A stretch of DNA of 40,494 nucleotides. Origin: DATFLS01 sp964413425. GTDB taxonomy: Bacteria; Fidelibacterota; JAANXI01. Numbering within the stretch: the first letter of the stretch is position 1; every line of letters begins with the position of its first letter. Positions 1 to 8,742 of the stretch are shown here, piece by piece. The notes under the pieces are model-generated. The model was not told the origin of the DNA. It saw only the letters and a list, made by a program, of their open reading frames with translations, and made no database searches. The position numbers and the translations under genes are program-made. Location of the stretch: NCBI GenBank assembly GCA_964413425.1, contig CAYPST010000024.1, forward strand, positions 1 to 40,494, in the 5' to 3' direction.

Positions 1-208
1 TTTGTCCCGTCGTCACGGGATCTCTTTGCCGAAGGCCTCGAAGAGACTCCCCCAAGGGGATACCTTCTGGGACTTCGGAGCATCCCTTTGGGGCGAGGCG
101 TTTTCTAAATAGACTCATCATCTGTGAAAATCCGTGTGCCGATCGAAGATTCCTTCGGAAAGACATCTCTTCGAGGTAAATCTGTGGCTTTTATAGCCGT
201 TTCAATAT
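1..208. other. Non-coding left edge with a split TCTGTG-type repeat
   Basis: No gene is visible. A short hairpin (TCCCGT/ACGGGA, 5-20) is followed by GC-rich sequence. The TCTGTG word repeat seen at about 20003 recurs in two halves here (about 117-138 and 178-194). About 39 bases lie between the halves and contain the inverted arms TCGAAGA (143-149) and TCTTCGA (168-174). Confidence 0.5.
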
Positions 209-1546
209 CTATAGACCCACCAGGCAGATCTGAACATCCATCACATTGGTGCCGGTTGGGCCGATGAGCACCAGGTCATCCAGGGCATTGAAAAAGTGGT
301 AGCTGTCGTTATTATACAGCGTGTCCCTGATACTTAAGCCTTCACGGACGGCCCGAAAGGCAGTGGTGGAGTCGACGATTGCCCCGGCCGCATCGGTGGG
401 TCCATCTATACCGTCGGTGCCGGCACTTAAAATCAGTCCCGATTCGACCTCCCGCAGAATGTCCGCAGCACCCAGGGCCAGTTCCTGATTTCGGCCGCCT
501 TTTCCTTCGCCGGTCACAGTGACGGTGGTTTCACCGCCGCTGAGAATACAGCACGGCGGGGCAAGCGGATTATCGCTTTCAATGGACTCCAGCAGAATGG
601 TGCCCAGGAGATGCCCCACTTCGCGGCTCTCCCCTGCAATCATGGTCGAGAGCAGAATGGTGTTATATCCTAGTTTGATGGCTTCCTCTTTCGCGGCCAG
701 TAATGCGAGTCGATTATTCCCGACAAAGTAAGTATCTGGCTCCACTTCCGGGCACCCGATGTCTTCCTTTTCAAAGATCTGTGACAGCCAGCGGTTATAT
801 TTTCGGTACAGCCGGTATTTTTCCAGCACAGATTTGGCCAACATCACCTGCTGGGCGGGAGAATCCGTCCCGGAATGCACAGTCGGGCCGGATGCAATAA
901 AATCCGCCGGATCTCCGATCACATCGGAGATAATCAGGTTCACTACCCGGGCGCCGTTCACGTAGTTCAGGAGCTGGCCGCCTTTCACCCGGGAGAGGAC
1001 AATACGTATGGTGTTCAGCTCATTAATCGTTGCTCCTTTTTTCATGAGGGTATTCACAAGTGACTGATATTCATCCAGGGGCACTTCCGGATGAGGGGCA
1101 AAGAGCAGTGAGGATCCACCGCCGGAAATCATAAATATGATCAGATCGTTCTCTCCGCATTGCCCACAAAGCCCTATCACCTCTTCTGCTGCTTCCATGT
1201 TTTGTGCGGAGGGTAGGGGATGCGTTCCTTCGAAATAGCGGATATGATCCCCGGTGATATCATTCGCCTCTTCCGGCAACGAATTGGTTATTACCACCGC
1301 ACCTGTCAATTCGTTTTCGAGATACGGATACAGCGCCCGGAACATCCCCAGAGCGGCCTTTCCGAATGAGATGACATACACCTGGTCATACGTATCAATT
1401 TCATAGGGATGCCCGTTAATCCGCAGCGTGTTCCCGTCTCTGCGAACAGCACCGGGGATGCAATTTTCCGGGAGAACCCGGTCTACGGCAGCATGGAAAA
1501 TGCCCGCGGCATCACTTCGTAAGTTGCCTAAATTCTGAGTCATCAT
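209..1546 (-). CDS. Type-2 glycerate kinase (DUF4147/MOFRL family)
   Basis: This cytosolic enzyme should phosphorylate D-glycerate to 2-phosphoglycerate with ATP, feeding glycerate or glyoxylate carbon into glycolysis. The family match rests on the glycine-rich segment MISGGGSSLL in the N-terminal half. The C-terminal MOFRL part contains LSGGETTVTVTGEGKGGRNQ and then AGTDGIDGPTDAAGA. The length, about 445 residues, is normal. An upstream in-frame ATG at 1597 exists, but the ATGATG pair at 1543-1546 matches the usual family N-terminus and lies closer to the end of the upstream gene. The coding start still overlaps the 3' end of the 1512-2444 gene by about 35 bases, which suggests translational coupling. 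The exact phosphorylation position (2 or 3) cannot be read from sequence. Confidence 0.9.
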   Translation of the reverse strand: MMTQNLGNLRSDAAGIFHAAVDRVLPENCIPGAVRRDGNTLRINGHPYEIDTYDQVYVISFGKAALGMFRALYPYLENELTGAVVITNSLPEEANDITGDHIRYFEGTHPLPSAQNMEAAEEVIGLCGQCGENDLIIFMISGGGSSLLFAPHPEVPLDEYQSLVNTLMKKGATINELNTIRIVLSRVKGGQLLNYVNGARVVNLIISDVIGDPADFIASGPTVHSGTDSPAQQVMLAKSVLEKYRLYRKYNRWLSQIFEKEDIGCPEVEPDTYFVGNNRLALLAAKEEAIKLGYNTILLSTMIAGESREVGHLLGTILLESIESDNPLAPPCCILSGGETTVTVTGEGKGGRNQELALGAADILREVESGLILSAGTDGIDGPTDAAGAIVDSTTAFRAVREGLSIRDTLYNNDSYHFFNALDDLVLIGPTGTNVMDVQICLVGL

Positions 1547-2444
1547 ATAAATCCAGGATTTGTTGGGGTAGCTTTTTTCGAAGCAAAGTGGGGTCAAGAT
1601 AAAATGCGAATTTTGCTTCGGCCTCTGTTACCTGTTGCTCATAAGACTCGGAATGGAAATAATCCCGCAATTCCCGGTCGCACGCCAGAATTTGTTCTTC
1701 GGGATCCCAATGGAACTGATGATTATCATGCTTATGGTACACTGCGCCCTGTTCCACCGCCCATGCTCGCATTGGTAAAGAATAGTGATCGAGTGACTTT
1801 TCCATCTGGTTCAGGAGCGCCTGGTATTCCGGATTGATAAACTTAAATTCCCGGGAAAAAATGAGCGCGGTATGATAATAGTGAGGAACGATAAGCAGAC
1901 CCTGGGTATGCTGGTGTTTCGCGGCGAGGTATAATAATTCCAGCACCTGTTTGCCAATCCCTAATCCCGGATAATCCTGTCCCGGAAGCGGTGGTCGTTC
2001 TTCCGAGAATTCCTGTGTCGGATTTTGCAGGACCAGCCATTCTACGTAAATCAACTCCAGCGGATAGTACTCCTTGGGAAGCAGCCAAGAATGCCGGGAG
2101 GTGAATTTCGCCTTGTGCAGCATGATTTCGCCCAACATGTGGTCTGGATCAGCGGTATCATAATACAGTCTCAGCATTTGCCGGTACGGATCTCGTGTAT
2201 CCATGGTAAGTACGAGATCTTCGAAATCCAGTTTCCGCAGCTCTTTGGTGATCCCGAATTTGTCGAAAGCCAGCATCATGCCGGCCTTTGAATATGAACC
2301 GAGGAGGAATTCCGATCCTCTGCTCTCCCGGAGATCGTCCAGGATGCCGTCCATGGAGAGAGGAGATGGCGATTCGCCCCGCTGCAATTCAAGATTGGTC
2401 AGGTGCCGGGCAATCCGATGGAATTTTTTTCGATATTCAGTCAT
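1512..2444 (-). CDS. Unrecognised 310-residue protein with GNAT-like signature
   Basis: I do not recognise this protein as a named family. Residues about 125-210 resemble a GNAT acyltransferase core. A hydrophobic strand (LELIYVEWLVLQ) precedes YPGLGIGKQVLELL, which fits the Q/R-x-x-G-x-G/A acetyl-CoA loop and following helix. A further strand (QGLLIVPHYYHTALIF) and a short segment like the usual F-x-x-x-x-Y region come next. The N-terminal third is charged and helical, and no signal peptide or membrane segment is seen. It overlaps the glycerate kinase start, so the two are probably co-transcribed. The GNAT reading is an inference from a weak motif. Confidence 0.7.
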   Translation of the reverse strand: MTEYRKKFHRIARHLTNLELQRGESPSPLSMDGILDDLRESRGSEFLLGSYSKAGMMLAFDKFGITKELRKLDFEDLVLTMDTRDPYRQMLRLYYDTADPDHMLGEIMLHKAKFTSRHSWLLPKEYYPLELIYVEWLVLQNPTQEFSEERPPLPGQDYPGLGIGKQVLELLYLAAKHQHTQGLLIVPHYYHTALIFSREFKFINPEYQALLNQMEKSLDHYSLPMRAWAVEQGAVYHKHDNHQFHWDPEEQILACDRELRDYFHSESYEQQVTEAEAKFAFYLDPTLLRKKLPQQILDLYDDSEFRQLTK

Positions 2445-2687
2445 CCCGTATTCTTGTCTTTGAATGATCGGCAGCTTGATGAGCGCTTCTGTCGACGACC
2501 TCTGTGCAGAGATGCTGCCGGTGGCAGCGGAGAGAACCCTGGTTCGGATGTGAAAAATCGCTCACGCTCAGAGCGACCCACTCGCCGGATATGGGTTTCT
2601 TCGTGTTGTATTCGTATTCCCACGCAGCCGGGGAACTTACGAAGCAATAGTTCGCTTCATTTCAACTGAACGGGCACAAGAAAGCAG

Positions 2688-3251
2688 TTACTGTGACGAC
2701 GCTGTCCCGGATAAAGAGACCAGATGTTGCTGCAGTGCTTCGAAGTCTTCGGGATTTCCGGCAGAATACTCCATATTAATATAGCTTATTTTTCCTTCCT
2801 TATCGATGACAAACACCGTTCGTTTATTCATACCGATTTTCGGCCGGTAACTGTTATACATGCGGGCGACTTTATGTTGATGGTCACTGGCAAGTTTAAA
2901 CTGGATGCCGTGATGGTCGATCCATGCCTGATGCGAAAAAACATAGTCGCCGCTGACGCCGATGATTTCAGCATCCAGCTGATTGAGTGCACGGAAATTA
3001 TCCCGGAAATTACACATTTGTGTTGTGCAGCCCGGACTCCAGTCCGCCGGATAGAAGGCAAGCACGACATATTTCTTCCCCTGATATTGGCTTAATCGGA
3101 TGCCATCAAAGTTGATAGTATCCGGTGAGGCATACGGCAGAATAAAATCGGGCGCGTTCTCTCCCACCTGCAAATCGGCAGCGGAGATCGTTCCTGCCGC
3201 ACCAATGATCAGTGTAATAATAACCGCTATATGGGGTATGTGTTTTATCAT
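2688..3251 (-). CDS. Exported PrxQ/BCP-type peroxiredoxin
   Basis: A thiol peroxidase of the AhpC/TSA superfamily that should reduce hydrogen peroxide or alkyl hydroperoxides outside the cytoplasm. Residues 1-24 form a hydrophobic signal peptide ending near TISAA. The thioredoxin-fold core follows, with the peroxidatic site SPGCTTQMC. C75 is the peroxidatic cysteine, and C80 sits five residues later, the PrxQ spacing for the resolving cysteine. The usual active-site Thr before PGC is Ser here, a conservative change. At 187 residues it is the normal length plus signal. A GGAGG ribosome site lies nine bases before the ATG. It is a single gene without an obvious partner; the electron donor is not encoded nearby. 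Confidence 0.92.
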   Translation of the reverse strand: MIKHIPHIAVIITLIIGAAGTISAADLQVGENAPDFILPYASPDTINFDGIRLSQYQGKKYVVLAFYPADWSPGCTTQMCNFRDNFRALNQLDAEIIGVSGDYVFSHQAWIDHHGIQFKLASDHQHKVARMYNSYRPKIGMNKRTVFVIDKEGKISYINMEYSAGNPEDFEALQQHLVSLSGTASSQ

Positions 3252-3585
3252 ATTCTCATTCCTCCATGGTGATTCTGTGTTGTTATTAAGTCGGGGTTAT
3301 ACCTAAGTACAGTGATCCTTCGCTGTCCCAGAGGGACCCCAGTGGGGCACTCGTATCGCTCAACTTAGGTAAGATATAAAACAGGGCTTCACCATCAAAA
3401 TTAAAAATGCCCGGTGCCCTATAAACATTTACTTTAAGCAATCCGGAAAAAATCATTGGGTTAACGGAACTTTTTCTATTACCGGGAGTATTCAAATTGA
3501 ATATATACCTCTTACCCTCCGGTAAGTGCTGCCAACCAAGCAAGGGGCCGCTGTCACAGCGGCCCCTTGTTGTCTGAATCGGATT
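3252..3585. other. Intergenic region between prxQ-like gene and gph
   Basis: This stretch holds the terminator at 3541-3569 and otherwise AT-rich DNA. A minus-strand open frame of 85 codons (3286-3543) crosses it, but it begins inside the terminator and has no family resemblance or ribosome site. I see nothing else in it. Confidence 0.5.
3541..3569 (-). terminator. Intrinsic terminator of the phosphatase gene
   Basis: A perfect 13 bp stem (CAAGGGGCCGCTG with its complement) closes on a three-base loop. It starts 17 bases beyond the stop of the minus-strand phosphatase gene. Both flanks are moderately T-rich when read outward (TTGTTGTCT on plus, CTTGGTTGG on minus). It could also stop readthrough from the plus strand. 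Confidence 0.75.
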
Positions 3586-4266
3586 TCACTTTTCTGAGTT
3601 TCCTATTTGCCGAATAACAGATAGTAATTCGGGAAATGCATTGATAGCGTAATCCGGTTTGAGTTCCAGGAGAGTGTCCGGAGAACGATTGCCGTATAAC
3701 GCCGCCACGGTGATTGTGCCGGCTGCCTTTCCCGCTTCAATATCGGTGTCCCCATCTCCGATGACGACCGTGTGAGCAGGCGAGGCATGTAACGATTTAA
3801 TCGCCTGTTCGATGGGGTACGGATCCGGCTTTTTTTGCTCATAAGCATCACCGCCGGCAATAAATGCGAAGTATTTGGCTAATCCGAACGCCTCAAGGGT
3901 CGGTCGGGTAAACCGGCTCGGTTTGTTCGTCACTACGCCCATCGGATGATCGGAGTATGTTTCAAGAAACTCGTAAACTCCCGGATATACGGTTGATTTA
4001 TTTGCAATATTCGCGTCATAGTGCGCCATGAGATTCCGGTAATAAGTGTCGAATGCCGGCTCGTCCATACTGTCGATTGCCCCGACAGCCCGAAGGGTTC
4101 GTTCTGCCAGTTTCGGGGTTCCGTCTCCGATAAATTCTCGCACTTTGTCCACAGAGATCGGTGGAAAATCAAAATCCTTGAGCATTCCATTCACGGCCAG
4201 GGCAAGATCTTCGCTGGAATCAATTAACGTTCCGTCCAAATCAAAGACAAATACTAATTTCTGCAT
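3586..4266 (-). CDS. gph: HAD-family phosphoglycolate phosphatase
   Basis: A cytosolic HAD-superfamily hydrolase, most similar in layout to phosphoglycolate phosphatase (2-phosphoglycolate to glycolate). Motif I is FDLDGTLIDS (residues about 8-17), with the nucleophilic and acid/base Asp pair. An alpha-helical cap follows at about 20-95. Motif II is the GVVTNKP segment, motif III is the Lys in EQKKPDPYP, and motif IV is VIGDGDTDIEAGKAAG. At 226 residues the length is typical. The ATG at 4266 faces away from the SDR gene across a 118 bp divergent spacer. Substrate assignment within the HAD superfamily is less secure than the fold; a phosphosugar or pyrophosphate substrate is possible. Confidence 0.85.
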   Translation of the reverse strand: MQKLVFVFDLDGTLIDSSEDLALAVNGMLKDFDFPPISVDKVREFIGDGTPKLAERTLRAVGAIDSMDEPAFDTYYRNLMAHYDANIANKSTVYPGVYEFLETYSDHPMGVVTNKPSRFTRPTLEAFGLAKYFAFIAGGDAYEQKKPDPYPIEQAIKSLHASPAHTVVIGDGDTDIEAGKAAGTITVAALYGNRSPDTLLELKPDYAINAFPELLSVIRQIGNSEK

Positions 4267-4384
4267 AGTTTAAGATAGAATACCTGTAGAATAGAGGCAA
4301 GCGATACTCCCGTTACGAGTGGTGTATTTGCGGGACGCTGACAATTTTCATATATTGAATTCGATTGATGAGAGGAGTAGTCGG

Positions 4385-5098
4385 ATGAATCTGAATTGCA
4401 GTGCGATTGTAACCGGAGCTTCCAGGGGGATTGGGCGGGAGATTGCGCGGACATACGTAAAACACGGCGCACGGGTATTGGTGTGTGCGCGAACTGAATC
4501 CGATCTGCGATCTCTGGCAAGGGAAAGCGAAGGATCGCCCGGGCAGATTCACTCTGTGAGCGCCGATGTCACCGATCCGGACGACCGGGTTCGATTGGTT
4601 AACGAGGCATTGTCGAAGTTCAACGCCATTGATGTATTGGTGAATAATGCCGGAATTCTCGGGTCCAGGGATCCCATTGCGAAATACCCGGATGATCTCT
4701 GGGATGAAGTGATTGAGGTGAATCTCAATGCAATGTTCCATTTGACCAAATTGGTTTTGCAAACGATGCTCAACCAGAATGCCGGACGGATTATCAATAT
4801 CACATCGGGTGTAGGAGTGCGCGGTTCTGCCAGATGGGGCGCCTATGCGGTGAGCAAGTTCGGAGTGGAAGGGTTCACCCAGGTCCTGGCGGATGAACTG
4901 GAAGGAACCAGGGTTGAAGTAAATGCGGTCAACCCCGGCCCGGTGTCAACTGCAATGCGAGCGGCAGCCTACCCGGAAGAAGATCCCGCGACAATTCCCT
5001 CCGCGGAAGATATTATGGATATTTTCCTGTATCTCGCTTCCGATGATAGTCGTGGAAATAACGGCAAACGATATGAGGCCGGAGAATTTCGTTTATAA
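4385..5098 (+). CDS. Short-chain dehydrogenase/reductase
   Basis: An NAD(P)-dependent oxidoreductase of the classical SDR family, 237 residues. The cofactor loop is TGASRGIGRE near the N-terminus, followed by NNAG and the catalytic Ser and YxxxK region (SGVGVRGSARWGAYAVSK). The C-terminal part is shorter than in FabG-type enzymes and ends DSRGNNGKRYEAGEF. An earlier in-frame start at 4319 is possible, but the ATG at 4385 has a GAGGAG ribosome site about nine bases upstream and fits the family N-terminus. It lies 50 bp before ftsH on the same strand and may share its transcript. Substrate unknown. Confidence 0.88.
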   Translation: MNLNCSAIVTGASRGIGREIARTYVKHGARVLVCARTESDLRSLARESEGSPGQIHSVSADVTDPDDRVRLVNEALSKFNAIDVLVNNAGILGSRDPIAKYPDDLWDEVIEVNLNAMFHLTKLVLQTMLNQNAGRIINITSGVGVRGSARWGAYAVSKFGVEGFTQVLADELEGTRVEVNAVNPGPVSTAMRAAAYPEEDPATIPSAEDIMDIFLYLASDDSRGNNGKRYEAGEFRL

Positions 5099-5148
5099 TT
5101 AGTTCTCCTGAAGAGTTTTCAGTAAACCTCGAGAGTGTGTAAAAAGCT

Positions 5149-7053
5149 ATGACTGATCAGGCAAACAAAAATCATTCGAATAAGAAGCAAAGTAACTTCA
5201 GTGCAAAACAAGGGATGAATTTCCCACCCATTTTACATTGGGCGTTGATTATTCTTATGGCGTATCTGGCATTTCAATTCTTCCTGCCCAGCCAGCAGAC
5301 AGGTGATGACATTTCATATACCCAGCTGAAACAAGCCATTCAAAATGGGAAAGTTGAACAGGTCACCTTCAATGGTGATCAGGTGACCGGCTTGTATTCA
5401 GGGAATGAACCAGAGAAGGAACGCCGCTTCCATACAGTGATACCGCCATATTCAGACGAATCGTTACATACCCTGCTTGAAGAGAATAATGTAACGGTGA
5501 AGGCGCAAAGCACTCAGACGAGTACCTGGGATACGCTGTTGGTAACGGTTCTCCCTTTTCTGCTCATCCTGGGGCTCTTTATTTATTTGGGGTATCGGGC
5601 ACGCCGACAAGCAGGCGGGCTGATGTCTATCGGCAAATCCAAGGCCAAGATGTTCTCGAAAGAGCAGTCCCAAACTACTTTTGGCGACGTGGCCGGATAT
5701 GAAGAGCAGAAACAGGCGTTACAGGAGACCATCCGGTTTCTCCAGCGGCCGGAAGAATTCCAGCGGTTATCGGCTAAAGTCCCGAAGGGAGTGCTGCTCA
5801 TTGGGCCGCCGGGGACCGGAAAAACATTGGTGGCCCGGGCGGTTGCAGGTGAAGCTGATGTCCCGTTTTTCCATCTCAGCGGATCGGATTTTATGGAGAT
5901 GCTGGTCGGTGTGGGAGCCAGCCGTGTTCGTGACTTATTTTCCAAGGCGAAAAAGAACAGCCCCTCTATTGTGTTTCTGGATGAGCTCGACTCCATCGGA
6001 CAGCGGCGTGGTGGAGTGAGTATGGGAGGCGGACATGATGAACGGGAGCAGACCCTGAACCAGCTGCTGAGTGAGATGGATGGCTTCGAACCTACCGAAG
6101 GCGTCATTGTGATGGCAGCAACGAACCGGCCGGATGTCCTGGATGAAGCGTTGTTGCGTCCGGGGCGGTTTGACCGGCGTATCCAGATGGACCTGCCGAA
6201 TATGAATGAACGGCACGCAATCCTCAAGGTGCATACAAAGAAAGTGCCTCTGGCTGATGACGTGAATCTGGAAGATCTGGCGAGATCAACGCCCGGACAG
6301 TCCGGTGCGGATCTGGAAAACCTGGTCAACGAAGCCGCGATTACAGCGGTGAAAGAAGATGCCGAAGTGGTGAATAAGCGGCATTTTCAGATTGCACGCG
6401 ATAAGATCATGATGGGGATGAAACGCACCAGTCTCATTCTATCCGAAGATGAGAAGGAACGTATTGCCATGCATGAATCCGGCCACGCGCTGGTGGCGGA
6501 ATTGCAGGATGAGACAGATCCGGTGGAAAAAGTGACCATTATCCCGAGAGGGAAATCGCTGGGAGCCACGCAGCAATTACCGGAAGACGAACGACATAAT
6601 TACAGCCAGACGTATCTGGAGCAACGTATTGCCGTGATGATGGGAGGACGGGCGGCTGAAAAGCTTGTTTTCAATGAAATTACCACGGGTGCCGAAAATG
6701 ATCTGGTGCAGGCCACCAAGATTGCCCGGAAAATGGTGAGTAACTGGGGTATGAGCGAAAAAATCGGGAATATTGCCTTCCGCCAGCAAGATGGTGAAGT
6801 CCAGCAGCGGTGGATTCAGAGCGATCAGTACAGTCAGCACCTGGCCGAGTTGATCGATGACGAAGCCAGAAAGATACTGGATCGGTGTTTTGAACGGGCC
6901 TATAACTTGCTGAAAGAACAGCGTGAGGTGTTGGGCAATCTGGCACAACAGCTACTCGAAAAAGAGGTCATCCAGAGCGACGAGTTGAGAGCGATCCTTC
7001 GGGGGGAGTTAGGTGAAGAGGAGCCCGAAGCACAAAAGGCAGCTGAAAATTAG
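5149..7053 (+). CDS. ftsH: ATP-dependent zinc metalloprotease FtsH
   Basis: A membrane-anchored AAA+ protease that extracts and degrades membrane and short-lived cytosolic proteins as a hexamer. The order is a polar N-terminus, TM1 (about 27-46), an extracytoplasmic domain, TM2 (about 129-148), then the AAA module. Walker A is GPPGTGKT at 219-226, Walker B is SIVFLDELDS, and the second region of homology contains ATNRPDVLDEALLRPGRFDR. The protease has the zinc site HESGH at 442-446 and the third ligand region TTGAENDLVQAT. At 634 residues it is full length. The pore-loop segment reads DFMEMLVGVGAS, so Leu252 replaces the Phe normal in this family. The site-2 protease gene follows after 12 bases. 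Confidence 0.97.
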   Translation: MTDQANKNHSNKKQSNFSAKQGMNFPPILHWALIILMAYLAFQFFLPSQQTGDDISYTQLKQAIQNGKVEQVTFNGDQVTGLYSGNEPEKERRFHTVIPPYSDESLHTLLEENNVTVKAQSTQTSTWDTLLVTVLPFLLILGLFIYLGYRARRQAGGLMSIGKSKAKMFSKEQSQTTFGDVAGYEEQKQALQETIRFLQRPEEFQRLSAKVPKGVLLIGPPGTGKTLVARAVAGEADVPFFHLSGSDFMEMLVGVGASRVRDLFSKAKKNSPSIVFLDELDSIGQRRGGVSMGGGHDEREQTLNQLLSEMDGFEPTEGVIVMAATNRPDVLDEALLRPGRFDRRIQMDLPNMNERHAILKVHTKKVPLADDVNLEDLARSTPGQSGADLENLVNEAAITAVKEDAEVVNKRHFQIARDKIMMGMKRTSLILSEDEKERIAMHESGHALVAELQDETDPVEKVTIIPRGKSLGATQQLPEDERHNYSQTYLEQRIAVMMGGRAAEKLVFNEITTGAENDLVQATKIARKMVSNWGMSEKIGNIAFRQQDGEVQQRWIQSDQYSQHLAELIDDEARKILDRCFERAYNLLKEQREVLGNLAQQLLEKEVIQSDELRAILRGELGEEEPEAQKAAEN

Positions 7054-7065
7054 CGGGATGCATGC

Positions 7066-8190
7066 ATGAGGAGACTCAATCTCTTTCGGGTACTGGGATT
7101 TAAAATTTCCCTGGATTTTTCCTGGTTTTTCATCCTTGCCCTGGTTGTCTGGTCGCTGGGGGATGGATACTTTCCCTACGTCTATCCTGATCTCTCGGTT
7201 TCAACCTACTGGATTATGGCAGTGATTGCGGCTGTCCTGCTCTTCGTATCGGTGCTGATACATGAACTCAGCCATTCCGTGGTCGCGCGAAATCACGGAC
7301 TTGATATCAGCGGTATTCGGTTGTTCATTTTCGGCGGAGTCTCGGAAATGACCGAGGAACCGAAAGAAGCCAGTGCGGAGTTCAGAATTGCAGCTGCCGG
7401 GCCGGTCATTTCTCTGGCATTGGCCGCTTTATTCTTTGCAATCAGTTTGCTGCCCATACGAGAATGGTCTCTCCCCACCTTCGCTATTTTCCGATATCTG
7501 GCACTGTTGAATTTGCTGCTGGCTATTTTCAATATGATACCCGGATTTCCGCTGGATGGGGGCCGGGTACTCCGGGCGCTTCTGTGGAGCCGGTATAATA
7601 ACCTGCGCAAAGCGACGAATGTGGCTGCGACGGTGGGAAAGGGGTTCGCTTTTCTCCTGATTGCTTTCGGAGCTATTACCGTATTTTCCGGAAATATTCT
7701 GAACGGGATCTGGTATATCTTTATTGGAATGTTCCTGAATATGGCAGCGGAAAGCGGGAAAAGACAAACCATTATGCGGGAAGCACTCAGTGGAGTGAAA
7801 ATTCAGGATGTGATGAGCCGGGAGGTTGTGTATGTAGCACCGGATATAACGTGTAAGGGGCTGGTAGATGAGTACATCATGAAATACCGCTTTGATATGT
7901 TCCCGGTGGTACGGAATGGTGTGCTTGTCGGGATCATCCAGCTGGACGACGTGAAGGAAGTCCCCCGGCACCAATGGTCCGAAACGGCAATTGAAGAGGT
8001 GATGGAACCGGTCAGGGAAGAGTTAATTCTGCGTCCGGATGATGAAGCTGTGGAATGTCTCCAGCGGATGATCAGCTCGGGCGAGCAGGGGCGGATGCCG
8101 GTGGTGAATGACGAGGATGATCTGGTCGGGGTGGTCACCAGGCGCGATATTCTGGATCTCCTCAGATTGAAGACTGACCTGGGAAGTTAA
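7066..8190 (+). CDS. Site-2 protease (M50) with tandem CBS domains
   Basis: An intramembrane zinc metalloprotease of the S2P/M50 family that cuts transmembrane segments of anti-sigma factors or other membrane proteins. The zinc helix is HELSH at 66-70, and the third ligand is in the N-x-x-P...DGG motif (N156 to G166). About six hydrophobic segments span residues 10-235. The C-terminal part (about 245-370) holds two CBS motifs, starting IQDVMSREVVYV and IEEVMEPVREEL, which usually bind adenine nucleotides and could gate activity by energy state. It starts 12 bases after the ftsH stop, so both proteases are likely made from one mRNA. The natural substrate is unknown; no anti-sigma factor gene is adjacent. 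Confidence 0.94.
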   Translation: MRRLNLFRVLGFKISLDFSWFFILALVVWSLGDGYFPYVYPDLSVSTYWIMAVIAAVLLFVSVLIHELSHSVVARNHGLDISGIRLFIFGGVSEMTEEPKEASAEFRIAAAGPVISLALAALFFAISLLPIREWSLPTFAIFRYLALLNLLLAIFNMIPGFPLDGGRVLRALLWSRYNNLRKATNVAATVGKGFAFLLIAFGAITVFSGNILNGIWYIFIGMFLNMAAESGKRQTIMREALSGVKIQDVMSREVVYVAPDITCKGLVDEYIMKYRFDMFPVVRNGVLVGIIQLDDVKEVPRHQWSETAIEEVMEPVREELILRPDDEAVECLQRMISSGEQGRMPVVNDEDDLVGVVTRRDILDLLRLKTDLGS

Positions 8191-8325
8191 TGGAACTTCT
8201 TATCCGACCTTTCGTAAGATTTTGCTGAAATTTGTATATGTTGGCAGGATAAATTTGTGACGGATGCGGCACGGCCTATAAAATTGCTTGACTGCTTTTT
8301 CAAACTAACATAACTTCACTACACT

Positions 8326-8574
8326 ATGGCAAAAAAGAAAACTAAGAAGGATAGAGCAATTGTTCGACGGCTGGTTTTCACCAGAGAAAACTATTGGATT
8401 TTCTTCGCAGGAATCTTTTTAATACTGCTGGGATATATCCTTATGGCGGCAGGGGATACATACAGTACTCTGTCTATAACAATCGCGCCGATTATCCTTT
8501 TTATTGCATATTTAATTGTGATTCCCGTAGCGATTCTTTACTCGAAAAAATCGCCGGAAGACAAGCACGAATAG
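8326..8574 (+). CDS. DUF3098-like small membrane protein
   Basis: An 82-residue protein with a very basic N-terminus (MAKKKTKKDR) and two membrane helices, about 29-48 and 53-73. The segment NYWIFFAGIFLILLGYILMAAGD followed by TLSITIAPIILF, taken as two parts, recalls the DUF3098 family common in Bacteroidota-type genomes. The function of that family is unknown. It is transcribed toward tRNA-Asp, 25 bp away. The family match is from memory of its pattern, so moderately sure. Confidence 0.75.
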   Translation: MAKKKTKKDRAIVRRLVFTRENYWIFFAGIFLILLGYILMAAGDTYSTLSITIAPIILFIAYLIVIPVAILYSKKSPEDKHE

Positions 8575-8599
8575 AGATATTTGACAGTATAAAGTTTTT

Positions 8600-8673
8600 G
8601 GGGTCGTAGTTCAATTGGCCAGAGCACCGGCCTGTCACGCCGGAAGTTGCGGGTTCGAGTCCCGTCGGCCCCG
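8600..8673 (+). tRNA. tRNA-Asp (GTC)
   Basis: A full cloverleaf can be folded. The acceptor GGGGTCG pairs with CGGCCCC, and the D stem GTTC pairs with GAGC. The anticodon stem CCGGC/GCCGG carries the loop CTGTCAC with anticodon GTC. The T arm is GCGGG-TTCGAGT-CCCGT. The discriminator is G, and the CCA tail is not encoded. Confidence 0.97.
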
Positions 8674-8742
8674 CTGACTCGACGGGGAGGGTCGAAATCC
8701 TCCCCTTTATTCTTTTCCGGAGAACCTTGTCGAGCCATTGAC

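Noticed and set aside
3286..3543. An 85-codon frame upstream of the peroxiredoxin gene
   Set aside because: It begins inside the phosphatase terminator, lacks a ribosome site and resembles nothing I know.
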